A program made the position numbers and the translations under genes. Shown piece by piece: positions 52,053 to 59,012 of a stretch of DNA of 64,000 bases. The notes under the pieces are model-generated. The model saw nothing but the letters and a program-made list of their open reading frames with translations. It was not told the origin of the DNA and ran no database searches. The stretch spans positions 1 through 64,000 of the forward strand of contig JAFYLH010000021.1 of NCBI GenBank assembly GCA_017537175.1, read 5' to 3'. Positions within the stretch are counted from its first letter, which is position 1; the number at the start of each line of letters is the position of its first letter. This DNA is from Clostridia bacterium (lineage in GTDB: Bacteria; Bacillota; Clostridia; Oscillospirales; CAG-272).

Positions 52053-53146
52053 TGAAAAAAACAATTTGTGTTTTCATCATACTTTCTGTGCTCAGCCTGA
52101 CAGTATTTGCTAACCCAAATATGCAGGCAGATATCGGAAATATAAATGTTCCTATGGCAACACCTGTGATAGACGGAGTTATAAATGCAGGCGAGGGCTG
52201 GAGCGAGGGTGTGTATGCCTATAAGGATCTTATGGCTACCTTTGGTAACTGCAATGAGATCCTGCAGTCCTTCTATCTTTATTATGCCTATGATAATGAC
52301 GGCATCTACTATGCCGCCGACATTACAGACAATAGCTTTGTACTCTCTACCGGTGAGGACGATATAGACAATGTCAAGAACGATTTTAATATAAAGGACG
52401 AGGTAGTTTACGGCTACAACGGAGATATATTTACCTTTACTGTCGATCCCATGGGAGCCTTTCTCAATGAAGGCTATATGAGTAATACCGACTATAATGC
52501 CTGGTATTCGGTAGGTATATTTGAGGGAAATGTATGCCGTATGTACAGGGCTCATAACCGTAGCGGTGATATAACCTCGGATGTTAAGCTTAAGGGAGCG
52601 GTGACCGATGCAGGCTGGCGCTTTGAAGCCTTTATCCCCTGGGACTTTATATCAACAGATGCCGAGGATATGTCATACGGAGATATATCCCTTACTCCGG
52701 CTCAGCTTTGCGCTTCGGGAGCATCCCACAGAGCCATGGCGATATATATGGACAGATTTGTGGATCCCGAGTCGGGAGACATAGCCACCTTCCAGCGCTT
52801 TGCCACCTGCGGCTTCACTCTGTCCGACGGATTGCTGGGATATATGTCCTCGGGTATGTGTCTCAAGGCCTACGGTATCACCCTGACCCTTGGCGGTACA
52901 GGTGATGGGGCAGATACTACAAAAACAGAGGATACTACAGCATCAAGTACAGAAAGTACTACCGACACTTCATCCAACAAAAAGGATACCAAAGCCACCA
53001 CAGTAAAGACCACCACCAAAAAGGCGACTACAGGTACTGCCACAGGCGGTAATGCCGCACAGACCTTTGATCTGGGAATTGCCATAGGTATAGGTGTGGC
53101 AATAGCAGCGGTGATAGCATTTATATTTGTAAAGAAAAAATTATGA
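52052..53146 (+). CDS. Secreted CBM9-like protein 4, divergent paralogue
   Basis: 364 residues; ATG 52052 is preferred over the ATG three nt earlier because AGGAG is then 6 nt away. Signal peptide 1-20 (TVFA|NPNM). It is the most diverged copy: TPVIDGVINAGEGWSEGVYA, YYAYDNDGIYYAADITD, WRFEAFIPWDFISTDAED, MAIYMDRFVDPESGD. The anchor is kept (GGNAAQTFDLGIAIGIGVA, KKKL). It overlaps gene 3 by one base, so expression should be coupled. Lower codon uniformity than copies 1-2 fits older divergence. Confidence 0.86.
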   Translation: MKKTICVFIILSVLSLTVFANPNMQADIGNINVPMATPVIDGVINAGEGWSEGVYAYKDLMATFGNCNEILQSFYLYYAYDNDGIYYAADITDNSFVLSTGEDDIDNVKNDFNIKDEVVYGYNGDIFTFTVDPMGAFLNEGYMSNTDYNAWYSVGIFEGNVCRMYRAHNRSGDITSDVKLKGAVTDAGWRFEAFIPWDFISTDAEDMSYGDISLTPAQLCASGASHRAMAIYMDRFVDPESGDIATFQRFATCGFTLSDGLLGYMSSGMCLKAYGITLTLGGTGDGADTTKTEDTTASSTESTTDTSSNKKDTKATTVKTTTKKATTGTATGGNAAQTFDLGIAIGIGVAIAAVIAFIFVKKKL

Positions 53147-53153
53147 TAAAATA

Positions 53154-53183
53154 AAAGGCGTTGCTATAAAAAGCAACGCCTTT
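53154..53183. terminator. Terminator between convergent genes
   Basis: AAAGGCGTTGCT (53154-53165) pairs with AGCAACGCCTTT (53172-53183). It lies between the CBM9-like gene 4 and the minus-strand unknown gene. Confidence 0.88.
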
Positions 53184-53185
53184 AT

Positions 53186-53551
53186 CTACACTGCCATCGC
53201 ATCATCAGGAATTCCGCATTTACGCATAAATTCCATAAGTCCGTCACGGACCTCGTCCCGTTCAAAGTCTGCCTCCTCAAGGGTGTCATCATCAAAGGCA
53301 TTGAGTCGGTGATAATAATCTATGGCAAGAATAAGATAATCGTCGTTATCGAGATCAAAGTTATCGTATATAAGATCCTCGCATTCGCCGAACTCTCTTT
53401 CCTCTATCAATGAGGTTATATGATCGTAGAGCTCATCGGTAACATCTCCGGTCTTTTCGTAGCTTACGCAATTGGAACCAAAAAGTATCTTTGAGGCTAT
53501 CTGAACAAGAGCCTCTATCTGTCTTGCAACAAGGTCATTTTCGTAAAACAT
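53186..53551 (-). CDS. Small acidic protein of unknown function (DUF6483-like start)
   Basis: 121 residues, strongly acidic, predicted all-helical. The N-terminus FYENDLVARQIEALVQIASKILFG resembles the start of DUF6483-type proteins of Bacillota; the remainder (helical, with LILAIDYYHRLNAFDDDTLE) has no motif I recognise. SD AGGAGG precedes ATG 53551. It stands alone between a terminator and the divergent nitroreductase gene. The family link is tentative. Confidence 0.8.
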   Translation of the reverse strand: MFYENDLVARQIEALVQIASKILFGSNCVSYEKTGDVTDELYDHITSLIEEREFGECEDLIYDNFDLDNDDYLILAIDYYHRLNAFDDDTLEEADFERDEVRDGLMEFMRKCGIPDDAMAV

Positions 53552-53642
53552 GGTATTTTCCTCCTAAACTTAATAAACAGTATAAAATATCCTCTTAATT
53601 TTGTCAAGAGATTGTGTTACAATATAGCCTGAGGTGATAAAA

Positions 53643-54152
53643 TTGACATTTATGGAATTGGCTAAGAACAGATATTCTGTCAGAAAATATAAACAGGATG
53701 CTATCCCAAATGAAATACTTGACCGTATAATAGAGGCGGGTATGTATGCTCCCACCGCCTGCAACAATCAGCCCCAAAGGATATATGTTGCAAAGTCAAG
53801 TGGGGCTTTGGCAAAGCTCAAGGAGTGTACCCCCTATACATTTGAGGCTCCCGTGGTTATGGTAATAGGCTATGACAAGACCCGCAGCTGGCAGAACAAG
53901 CGTATGCCGGGGTATGAGTCGGGTGAGACAGATGCTTCTATAGTTACCACACATATGATGCTTGAGGCGTGGGAACAGGGAATAGGCTCCTGCTGGGTAG
54001 GTGTTTTTAATGCAGATGAGGTATCAAAAGCCCTCGGACTTCCCGAAAATATCCGCGTTACCGCCCTTATGCCTATGGGTTATGCTGATATGGAGGCAGG
54101 CCCCAGACACAGTCAGTTTAGAGAAAGAGAAGATATAGTAGAAGAGATCTGA
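53643..54152 (+). CDS. Nitroreductase-family flavoprotein
   Basis: 169 residues. Start taken as TTG 53643 (MTFMELAKNRYSVRKYK), because GAGGTGA lies 5 nt upstream and the alignment begins as family members do; ATG 53652 is 14 nt from the SD. FMN-dependent NAD(P)H oxidoreductase fold: RYSVRKYKQDAIP and MYAPTACNNQPQRIYV for FMN phosphate binding, and AWEQGIGSCWVGVFN. The substrate is unknown. An extended -10 (TG-T-TACAAT, 53615-53623) lies just upstream. It overlaps the MATE gene by one base. Confidence 0.92.
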   Translation: MTFMELAKNRYSVRKYKQDAIPNEILDRIIEAGMYAPTACNNQPQRIYVAKSSGALAKLKECTPYTFEAPVVMVIGYDKTRSWQNKRMPGYESGETDASIVTTHMMLEAWEQGIGSCWVGVFNADEVSKALGLPENIRVTALMPMGYADMEAGPRHSQFREREDIVEEI

Positions 54153-55501
54153 TGAATAATAAAGACATTTTTGAGAATCTGTCGGTACCGAGGGCTGTGG
54201 CAAAGTTAGCCGTGCCTACGGTACTGAGTCAGCTTGTAGTATTGATATATAACCTTGCCGATGCCTTCTTTGTGGGTCACACCAACGATCCCTCCCAGAT
54301 CGCAGCCCTGACGGTAAGCTTTCCCATATTTATGTGCCTTACCATGGTGGCAAACCTTTTCGGTATAGGTGCCAACAGCTTTATGTCCCGTTCGCTTGGA
54401 GAAAAGAAGCCGGAAAATGCCCGTCGTGCCTCCACCTTTGGCTTTTACGGTGCCTTTATCGCGGTAGGCGTACTTATCCTTGTGCTTGAGCTTTTCAATA
54501 AGCCTATACTTAACCTTGCAGGTGCGGTGACAGAGTCCACCTTTGGTTATACCAAAAACTATCTTTTCTGGACCTTTACTGTAGGCGGTATCCCCACGGT
54601 AGGCTCTATGGTGCTGGGTCATCTTATCCGTGCAGAGGGTAATACCAAGCAGGCAAGCATAGGTGTAGCACTTGGCGGTATACTCAACATAGTACTCGAC
54701 TGGCTGTTTGTTGACGGTTTCAAAATGGGAATCGGGGGAGCGGGTATTGCTACCTGTATAGCGAACTTTATTTCCTTCGGGTATCTTTTGACGGTAGCAC
54801 TTATTTTAAAAAACAGCGTAATTACGCTGAATCCCCTTAAGTTCAAGATAAACAAGCATATTGCAGGACCTGTTATTCTTGTTGGTATACCTGCAGCTAC
54901 GGTTATAATTCTCGGTACGGTTTCAAATATCCTTCTTACCAACTTCATGTCCGATTACAAGGATGTCGCTATCGCAGCTCAGGGAACTGTACAGAAGATC
55001 GGCTCTGTCGGAATACAGATAACAGTAGGTCTGACACAGGGCATAATGCCCCTTTTAGGCTATTGCTACGGTGCGGGAAATATGAAAAGGTTTAAGAGTG
55101 TAAACCATTTGTCCTTTATTATACTTGCCTTATATGCGGGCTTTTGTATAACGATGGCGGAGCTGTTTGCCGAACCGTTACTGAATGTTTTCACCACAGA
55201 GGCTCAAACGGTGGAGAAGGGAATAGGCTTTATCCGTATATGGTTCTTATGTGTTCCGGGTATGTGCTTTACCAATCTGTTCGGGGCAATATTCCAGTCT
55301 ATGGGCAGATGGTTCCAGTCACTTGTTCTTTCCCTTGTGAGACAGCTTGTTATACTTATTCCCCTGCTCATGATACTTAAAAGAATCGGCGGCGAGATGG
55401 GACTTATGTGTGCCCAGCCTATAGCAGATACATTGACTCTCATTACAGGAATCGTGATGTATATTGTAATAATGAAAAAGACAAAAGAAGTCTCGGAGTA
55501 A
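54152..55501 (+). CDS. MATE-family efflux transporter
   Basis: 449 residues with twelve predicted membrane helices. FENLSVPRAVAKLAVPTVLSQ at the start, LADAFFVGHTNDPSQIAA, and RAEGNTKQASIGVALGGILN are typical of MATE drug/sodium or proton antiporters. ATG 54152 shares its A with the nitroreductase stop (TGATG), so a two-gene operon of oxidoreductase plus exporter, which may detoxify an aromatic compound (inference). Confidence 0.95.
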   Translation: MNNKDIFENLSVPRAVAKLAVPTVLSQLVVLIYNLADAFFVGHTNDPSQIAALTVSFPIFMCLTMVANLFGIGANSFMSRSLGEKKPENARRASTFGFYGAFIAVGVLILVLELFNKPILNLAGAVTESTFGYTKNYLFWTFTVGGIPTVGSMVLGHLIRAEGNTKQASIGVALGGILNIVLDWLFVDGFKMGIGGAGIATCIANFISFGYLLTVALILKNSVITLNPLKFKINKHIAGPVILVGIPAATVIILGTVSNILLTNFMSDYKDVAIAAQGTVQKIGSVGIQITVGLTQGIMPLLGYCYGAGNMKRFKSVNHLSFIILALYAGFCITMAELFAEPLLNVFTTEAQTVEKGIGFIRIWFLCVPGMCFTNLFGAIFQSMGRWFQSLVLSLVRQLVILIPLLMILKRIGGEMGLMCAQPIADTLTLITGIVMYIVIMKKTKEVSE

Positions 55502-55512
55502 CCGAGGCTTCT
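55486..55512. terminator. Terminator between the MATE and rtcB genes
   Basis: AGAAGTCTCGG (55486-55496), loop AGTAA, CCGAGGCTTCT (55502-55512), one G-T pair. The loop contains the MATE stop codon; followed by TTCAGTTTG. Confidence 0.8.
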
Positions 55513-55513
55513 T

Positions 55514-56719
55514 TCAGTTTGCTTTAAAATTATATATAGGTCTAATATGAGCTGTAATGTCGGCAGTAGGTGTAATATGCTTAAGTATATGCTCCATCGT
55601 CTTATATGCCATAGGCGATTCGTCAAGGGTCGAGGTGTTGACACAGGTGGTGTATATACCCGACATCTGCGACTCATACTCCGCCATAGTCAGCTTCTCA
55701 AAGGCATCGGTACGGCTCATTATTCTGCCTGCACCGTGGGGAGCAGAGAAGTTCCAATCGGGGTTGCCCTTGCCTCTGCAGACGAGAGAGCCATCACGCA
55801 TATTGATGGGGATAAGTAGCTTTTCTCCTGCCTTTGCAGGTACAGAGCCCTTACGGAGTATCATAGCCTCCACATCAATATAGTTATGTATTGTGTGGAA
55901 AGAATCAATTGCTTTCAAGCCTGTCATCTCAAGGATAAGCTCTGCCATCTTCTCACGGTTGCGGGCGGCAAAGTGCTGACAGATGTCAATATCGTGGATA
56001 TAGTCCTCCATATAAGAGCCGTAGAGGTAACAGAGCGAGCGTGGAATAGCGGGCTCACTTGTCTTAAATTCCTTTTCCAGCTGCTTAAGTGCTGTCTGTA
56101 TCTCTGTTTTTCTGCCATCGGCTTTATATGTGCGGATTATATCCTCGCGCTTTTTAAAATACTCATCCTTGCCCATAGCAAGATCTATTGCAATACCCTG
56201 ATAATGCTCTGCCACCTGTGTACCGAGATTACGGCTGCCTGAATGAATTACAAGGTACTTGTTACCCTCATCATCAATATCTATCTCAATAAAATGATTT
56301 CCTCCGCCAAGAGTGCCTATGCTGCGCTCAAGTCTTTTGGAATCCTTAAGCGCACGGAAGCAACGAAGTGCCTGCAGGTCAAAACGCTCCTTTCTGCCCT
56401 CCCATACCTTCTTTCCGCAGGGAATGGTATGAACGGCAGCATCAAAAACCTCAAGGTCAATGTCGATCTTTCCAAGCTCCACGGTATACATACCGCAGCC
56501 TATATCAACGCCCACCATATTTGGTACGACCTTGTCAACTATAGTCATTGTTGTACCGATGGTACAACCCACACCTGCGTGTACATCGGGCATTATTCTT
56601 ATCCTTGAGGCGGCAAAATCCTCAATATCGCAGACCGATTTTATCTGCTCGTAAGCTGTGCCCTCAACGCTGTCTGTAAAGCAGAGGGCGGTATTAAAAT
56701 TTCCTTTTATCTCTATCAT
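55514..56719 (-). CDS. rtcB: RtcB-family RNA ligase
   Basis: 401 residues from ATG 56719 (SD GAAAGGA). RtcB joins RNA 2',3'-cyclic phosphate or 3'-phosphate ends to 5'-OH ends with GTP and Mn. Signatures are MPDVHAGVGCTIGTT near 43, VGVDIGCGM near 70 with the metal Cys, LGGGNHFIEI near 138, HSGSRNLG near 156 and PHGAGRIMSR near 325, where the His takes GMP. It is the short (about 400-residue) form. It follows a TROVE/vWA gene on the same strand, an association known from bacterial RNA-repair operons; a terminator-like hairpin lies between them. Confidence 0.94.
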   Translation of the reverse strand: MIEIKGNFNTALCFTDSVEGTAYEQIKSVCDIEDFAASRIRIMPDVHAGVGCTIGTTMTIVDKVVPNMVGVDIGCGMYTVELGKIDIDLEVFDAAVHTIPCGKKVWEGRKERFDLQALRCFRALKDSKRLERSIGTLGGGNHFIEIDIDDEGNKYLVIHSGSRNLGTQVAEHYQGIAIDLAMGKDEYFKKREDIIRTYKADGRKTEIQTALKQLEKEFKTSEPAIPRSLCYLYGSYMEDYIHDIDICQHFAARNREKMAELILEMTGLKAIDSFHTIHNYIDVEAMILRKGSVPAKAGEKLLIPINMRDGSLVCRGKGNPDWNFSAPHGAGRIMSRTDAFEKLTMAEYESQMSGIYTTCVNTSTLDESPMAYKTMEHILKHITPTADITAHIRPIYNFKAN

Positions 56720-56742
56720 TATTTTTCCTTTCAAATGCAAAA

Positions 56743-56761
56743 GGGGCAGTTTAACTGCCCC
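56743..56761 (-). terminator. Terminator-like hairpin between TROVE and rtcB genes
   Basis: GGGGCAG (56743-56749) pairs with CTGCCCC (56755-56761); on the minus strand TTTTGCATTT follows. It begins at the TROVE stop codon, 24 nt before the rtcB start. It may act as a partial terminator setting the ratio of the two proteins. Confidence 0.7.
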
Positions 56762-58218
56762 TATGCTGTTATTTTTGAATATCTCTCGTCCGAGAGGATC
56801 TCTAACATGTATGTGTAGGGGTCGGTATTACCCTTGACTACCCTTGAAAATATTGCGGTAGTACAACCGCTGACAAGTATGACACCCTGCTCGTTTTTTG
56901 TAACCGGCTGCTGGCGTCTTCGGCTCTGTACATTCCAGAACACAAGCTCGGGAAGCTCGTAGCCTGCTTCGTTAAACAGCCTTTTGGCATATTCAAAGTT
57001 GGTAAGAGAAGCATCCTCGGCACACCAGTCAAACTCCATATCCGAAATGATATAGATCTTTGAAGGCATTTCCTTCTTGGGAGTGGAGTACTTGACAGCA
57101 GTATTTAAGATAAGCTCAAATACCTTCTGAATATTTGTATTTGCCACCTCGTTGAACTCTGCACAATAGCGTACCTTTTCCGAAATATTATTGCCCTTTA
57201 TCTCCACAAGCTGAGGATTCTCGGAGAAGGTGATAAAGTGATTTGCAAAACGGCCCTTATTTCTCTCTGCATAATAGATACCAAGGGAAAGAGCAACTGT
57301 TGCAGGCATAGGATCGCCGTAAGAGTACATAGATCCCGAGCCGTCAACCACAACAAGGGTGTTTTCTTCGCTTGTGTAGTCGGGCAGAGCATTCCATGTA
57401 GTGTCGATAGCCGCCTGTTCATCCTCATCAAGAGCGTTTCGGAGCAGAGGTCTTATTATCTCATAGGGGTATAGGGTAGAAGTATTTAATTTTATGTTGC
57501 CGGCTCTGACCTGTTCAAGATAGCTTCTGTACCTTTCGCCGTCGTTACGGCAGAAGGCTTCGCGGTACTTGAACATAGCCTTGGAGGGCTGAGCTGCATA
57601 ATCAAAGGTATAATCCCTTGTACGCAGATTATTTTCGATTATTCTGATATAACTGCGGAGCTTGGTAAGTGTCTGTCGATACTGCTTTTCTGTCATACCC
57701 AACTGCTTTGCAATGATCTTGGCATTTTTCACCGCTTCGGCATTGGATGTGTTTACCGAGGGCAGCCACTTTGCCAAAAGGGAAACAGGGTTACCCTTTT
57801 CCATATCGCAAAGATCCTTTTCAAGACTCTGTCTGATATATTCTATTGCACTTACCTGACAGGGAGTACCCATAAGTACCAAAAGGTCATCGTACCTGCC
57901 GTATTCGGCAATGCTTTCGATATTCTTTTTTACCGCATCGGGATGAAAAACACAAAGATGCTTAAGTATAACGCGGAACACTCTGCGTTCTCCCAATCCT
58001 CCTCGTACATCCCTTGCATAGAACAGGGTCTTTAATGCAAGCTCGGGGGCTTCGGTATAGGCTTTTGTGAATCTGCCGACTATCTCCTTTTCATTTGCCT
58101 GCCGTAAAGCACCGATTGTTGCAAACAGATCAAGGACATATGACATAGTGCTGAGATTGGTTACGGCACCGTTCTCGGTATAAGTAATATTTGCTTCTTT
58201 CTTCAGGTTCTCTAACAT
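56761..58218 (-). CDS. TROVE/vWA (Ro60-like, DUF2828-type) RNA-binding protein
   Basis: 485 residues from ATG 58218 (SD AAAGGAGG); a longer frame to 58275 lacks an SD and would enter the RNA array. Residues 1-280 are helical repeats as in TROVE/DUF2828 proteins (TENGAVTNLST, LKTLFYARDVRGGLGERRVF, IAEYGRYDDLLVL). Residues 285-485 form a von Willebrand A domain with the metal site VVDGSGSM near 290, and ISDMEFDW. Ro60 proteins form a ring that holds small Y RNAs on its outside and samples misfolded RNA ends. Upstream is an array of six box-bearing RNA units and downstream is RtcB, supporting an RNA-repair or RNA-quality role. Assignment to the TROVE superfamily is from pattern memory. Confidence 0.85.
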   Translation of the reverse strand: MLENLKKEANITYTENGAVTNLSTMSYVLDLFATIGALRQANEKEIVGRFTKAYTEAPELALKTLFYARDVRGGLGERRVFRVILKHLCVFHPDAVKKNIESIAEYGRYDDLLVLMGTPCQVSAIEYIRQSLEKDLCDMEKGNPVSLLAKWLPSVNTSNAEAVKNAKIIAKQLGMTEKQYRQTLTKLRSYIRIIENNLRTRDYTFDYAAQPSKAMFKYREAFCRNDGERYRSYLEQVRAGNIKLNTSTLYPYEIIRPLLRNALDEDEQAAIDTTWNALPDYTSEENTLVVVDGSGSMYSYGDPMPATVALSLGIYYAERNKGRFANHFITFSENPQLVEIKGNNISEKVRYCAEFNEVANTNIQKVFELILNTAVKYSTPKKEMPSKIYIISDMEFDWCAEDASLTNFEYAKRLFNEAGYELPELVFWNVQSRRRQQPVTKNEQGVILVSGCTTAIFSRVVKGNTDPYTYMLEILSDERYSKITA

Positions 58219-58248
58219 CGAAACCCCTCCTTTATAATAAAATAATAA

Positions 58249-58319
58249 ACAAGATACTTTCCGCCACGATGGCAAGTCCTCCTTTTGGGGAGAATCGTTA
58301 CTTTGCTGTAAGTATCTTT
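58249..58319 (-). ncRNA. Array RNA unit F (nearest the TROVE gene)
   Basis: Minus strand. Box AAAGATACTT-ACAGCAA (58319-58303) at the 5' end; the 3' end AAGTATCTT-GT (58259-58249) pairs with AAGATACTT, nine perfect base pairs. Inside are GCCA-TCG-TGGC (58263-58273) and CTCC/GGAG hairpins. The unit is 71 nt and ends about 30 nt before the TROVE start codon. Confidence 0.75.
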
Positions 58320-58323
58320 AATT

Positions 58324-58406
58324 TCAAGATGCACACATTAATACCTCGTTTATATGTACGAGGGTCATTACAGACGACCTTATGTATTATTGCTGTTCGC
58401 ATCTTT
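58324..58406 (-). ncRNA. Array RNA unit E
   Basis: Minus strand. Box AAAGATGCGA-ACAGCAA (58406-58390); 3' end GCATCTT-GA (58332-58324) pairs with AAGATGC, seven base pairs. An internal 6-bp hairpin CCTCGT/ACGAGG spans 58344-58363. 83 nt. Confidence 0.75.
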
Positions 58407-58407
58407 T

Positions 58408-58447
58408 TGTCTTCACGTTCCGACATGTGTCCTACGAGCCGAAGACA
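58408..58447 (-). other. Box-less hairpin between units E and C
   Basis: TGTCTTC (58408-58414) and GAAGACA (58441-58447) pair perfectly over 7 bp around a 26-nt loop. No ACAGCAA box. It could be a separate RNA or a spacer structure. Confidence 0.45.
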
Positions 58448-58451
58448 TATA

Positions 58452-58533
58452 ACAAGGCACATGTTTCATTGATAATAATTGGATTTCTCCGCATATATTC
58501 AGTACATCTGAAAGAGTTGCTGTCTGTGCCTTT
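58452..58533 (-). ncRNA. Array RNA unit C
   Basis: Minus strand. Box AAAGGCACAG-ACAGCAA (58533-58517); 3' end TGTGCCTT-GT (58461-58452) pairs with AAGGCACA, eight perfect base pairs. 82 nt. The central part is AT-rich. Confidence 0.75.
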
Positions 58534-58534
58534 T

Positions 58535-58647
58535 AAAACAATAGCGGTATCTCGGTTTATGGCCGTCGGCACCATTGTTTTCTTTTTATACCCCCGATAC
58601 GCAAGGCATTCCCACAGTGCGATACAATGGAGATATCAACGTATCGG
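58535..58647 (-). other. Two box-less hairpins between units C and D
   Basis: Hairpin H: AAAACAAT (58535-58542) with ATTGTTTT (58574-58581), containing an inner CGG/CCG stem. Hairpin G: CCGATACG (58594-58601) with CGTATCGG (58640-58647). Both are perfect 8-bp stems enclosing about 30-40 nt and lack the ACAGCAA box. Confidence 0.5.
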
Positions 58648-58657
58648 ATATATTTAT

Positions 58658-58802
58658 ACAAGACCCATATCGTCCGTGCAGAATATCTGCTTTTATGCTT
58701 TTGAGGCATCTGCCCGCAGGCTTCAGATAATACCACAACCTCTTATCTACTAAGGATAAGTGCTACTCAGCCAATGATCGTGTTTTTGCTGTTGGGGTCT
58801 TT
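58658..58802 (-). ncRNA. Array RNA unit D, long form
   Basis: Minus strand. Box AAAGACCCCA-ACAGCAA (58802-58786); 3' end GGGTCTT-GT (58666-58658) pairs with AAGACCC, seven perfect base pairs. 145 nt, about twice the others, with internal hairpins such as CTTATC/GATAAG (58742-58760) and GCAGA/TCTGC near 58679. Confidence 0.72.
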
Positions 58803-58808
58803 ATATTA

Positions 58809-58873
58809 ACAAGGCACGCTTTACGGTAAACGAATTTCAAGTTCGCATCTCACGGCTTGCTGTATGTGCCTTT
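58809..58873 (-). ncRNA. Array RNA unit B
   Basis: Minus strand. Box AAAGGCACAT-ACAGCAA (58873-58857); 3' end GTGCCTT-GT (58817-58809) pairs with AAGGCAC, seven perfect base pairs. 65 nt. Internal CGAA/TTCG hairpin near 58831-58845. It directly abuts unit A. Confidence 0.75.
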
Positions 58874-58935
58874 ACAAGGTGCATTGTAGTCAAACGAGTC
58901 AAAATCGTGTACTCCATTTTGCTGTCTGCGCCTTT
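58874..58935 (-). ncRNA. Array RNA unit A (promoter-proximal)
   Basis: Minus strand. Box AAAGGCGCAG-ACAGCAA (58935-58919); 3' end TGCACCTT-GT (58883-58874) pairs with AAGGCGCA with one C/A mismatch. 62 nt. A TAAAAT box lies 10 nt upstream, so transcription should begin about 3 nt before the AAAG. Confidence 0.72.
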
Positions 58936-58944
58936 CGTGACCTT

Positions 58945-58973
58945 ATTTTACCCCAAAATTCTCCAATAATCAC
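58945..58973 (-). promoter_or_regulatory. Candidate promoter of the RNA array
   Basis: On the minus strand, GTGATT (58973-58968), 17-nt spacer, TAAAAT (58950-58945); the -35 is weak. The predicted start, near 58938, coincides with the first RNA unit, just after the WYL-operon terminator. Confidence 0.55.
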
Positions 58974-58978
58974 GGAAA

Positions 58979-59012
58979 AAAAGCTGCGAACTCACAAAAG
59001 TTCACAGCTTTT
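58979..59012 (-). terminator. Terminator of the WYL operon
   Basis: AAAAGCTG-C-GAACT (58979-58992) pairs with AGTTC-A-CAGCTTTT (58999-59012), one internal mismatch; a run of Ts follows on the minus strand. It includes the stop codon of the WYL gene (58992-58994). Confidence 0.85.

Noticed and set aside
58382..58753. Plus-strand open frame of 123 codons inside the RNA array
   Set aside because: No SD, no recognisable motif, cysteine- and phenylalanine-rich random-looking composition, and it crosses several paired RNA units.
58249..58935. RNA array considered as a CRISPR array or integron attC cassettes
   Set aside because: Unit lengths vary from 62 to 145 nt, only the terminal box and stem are shared, there are no cas or integrase genes, and no cassette genes lie between the units.
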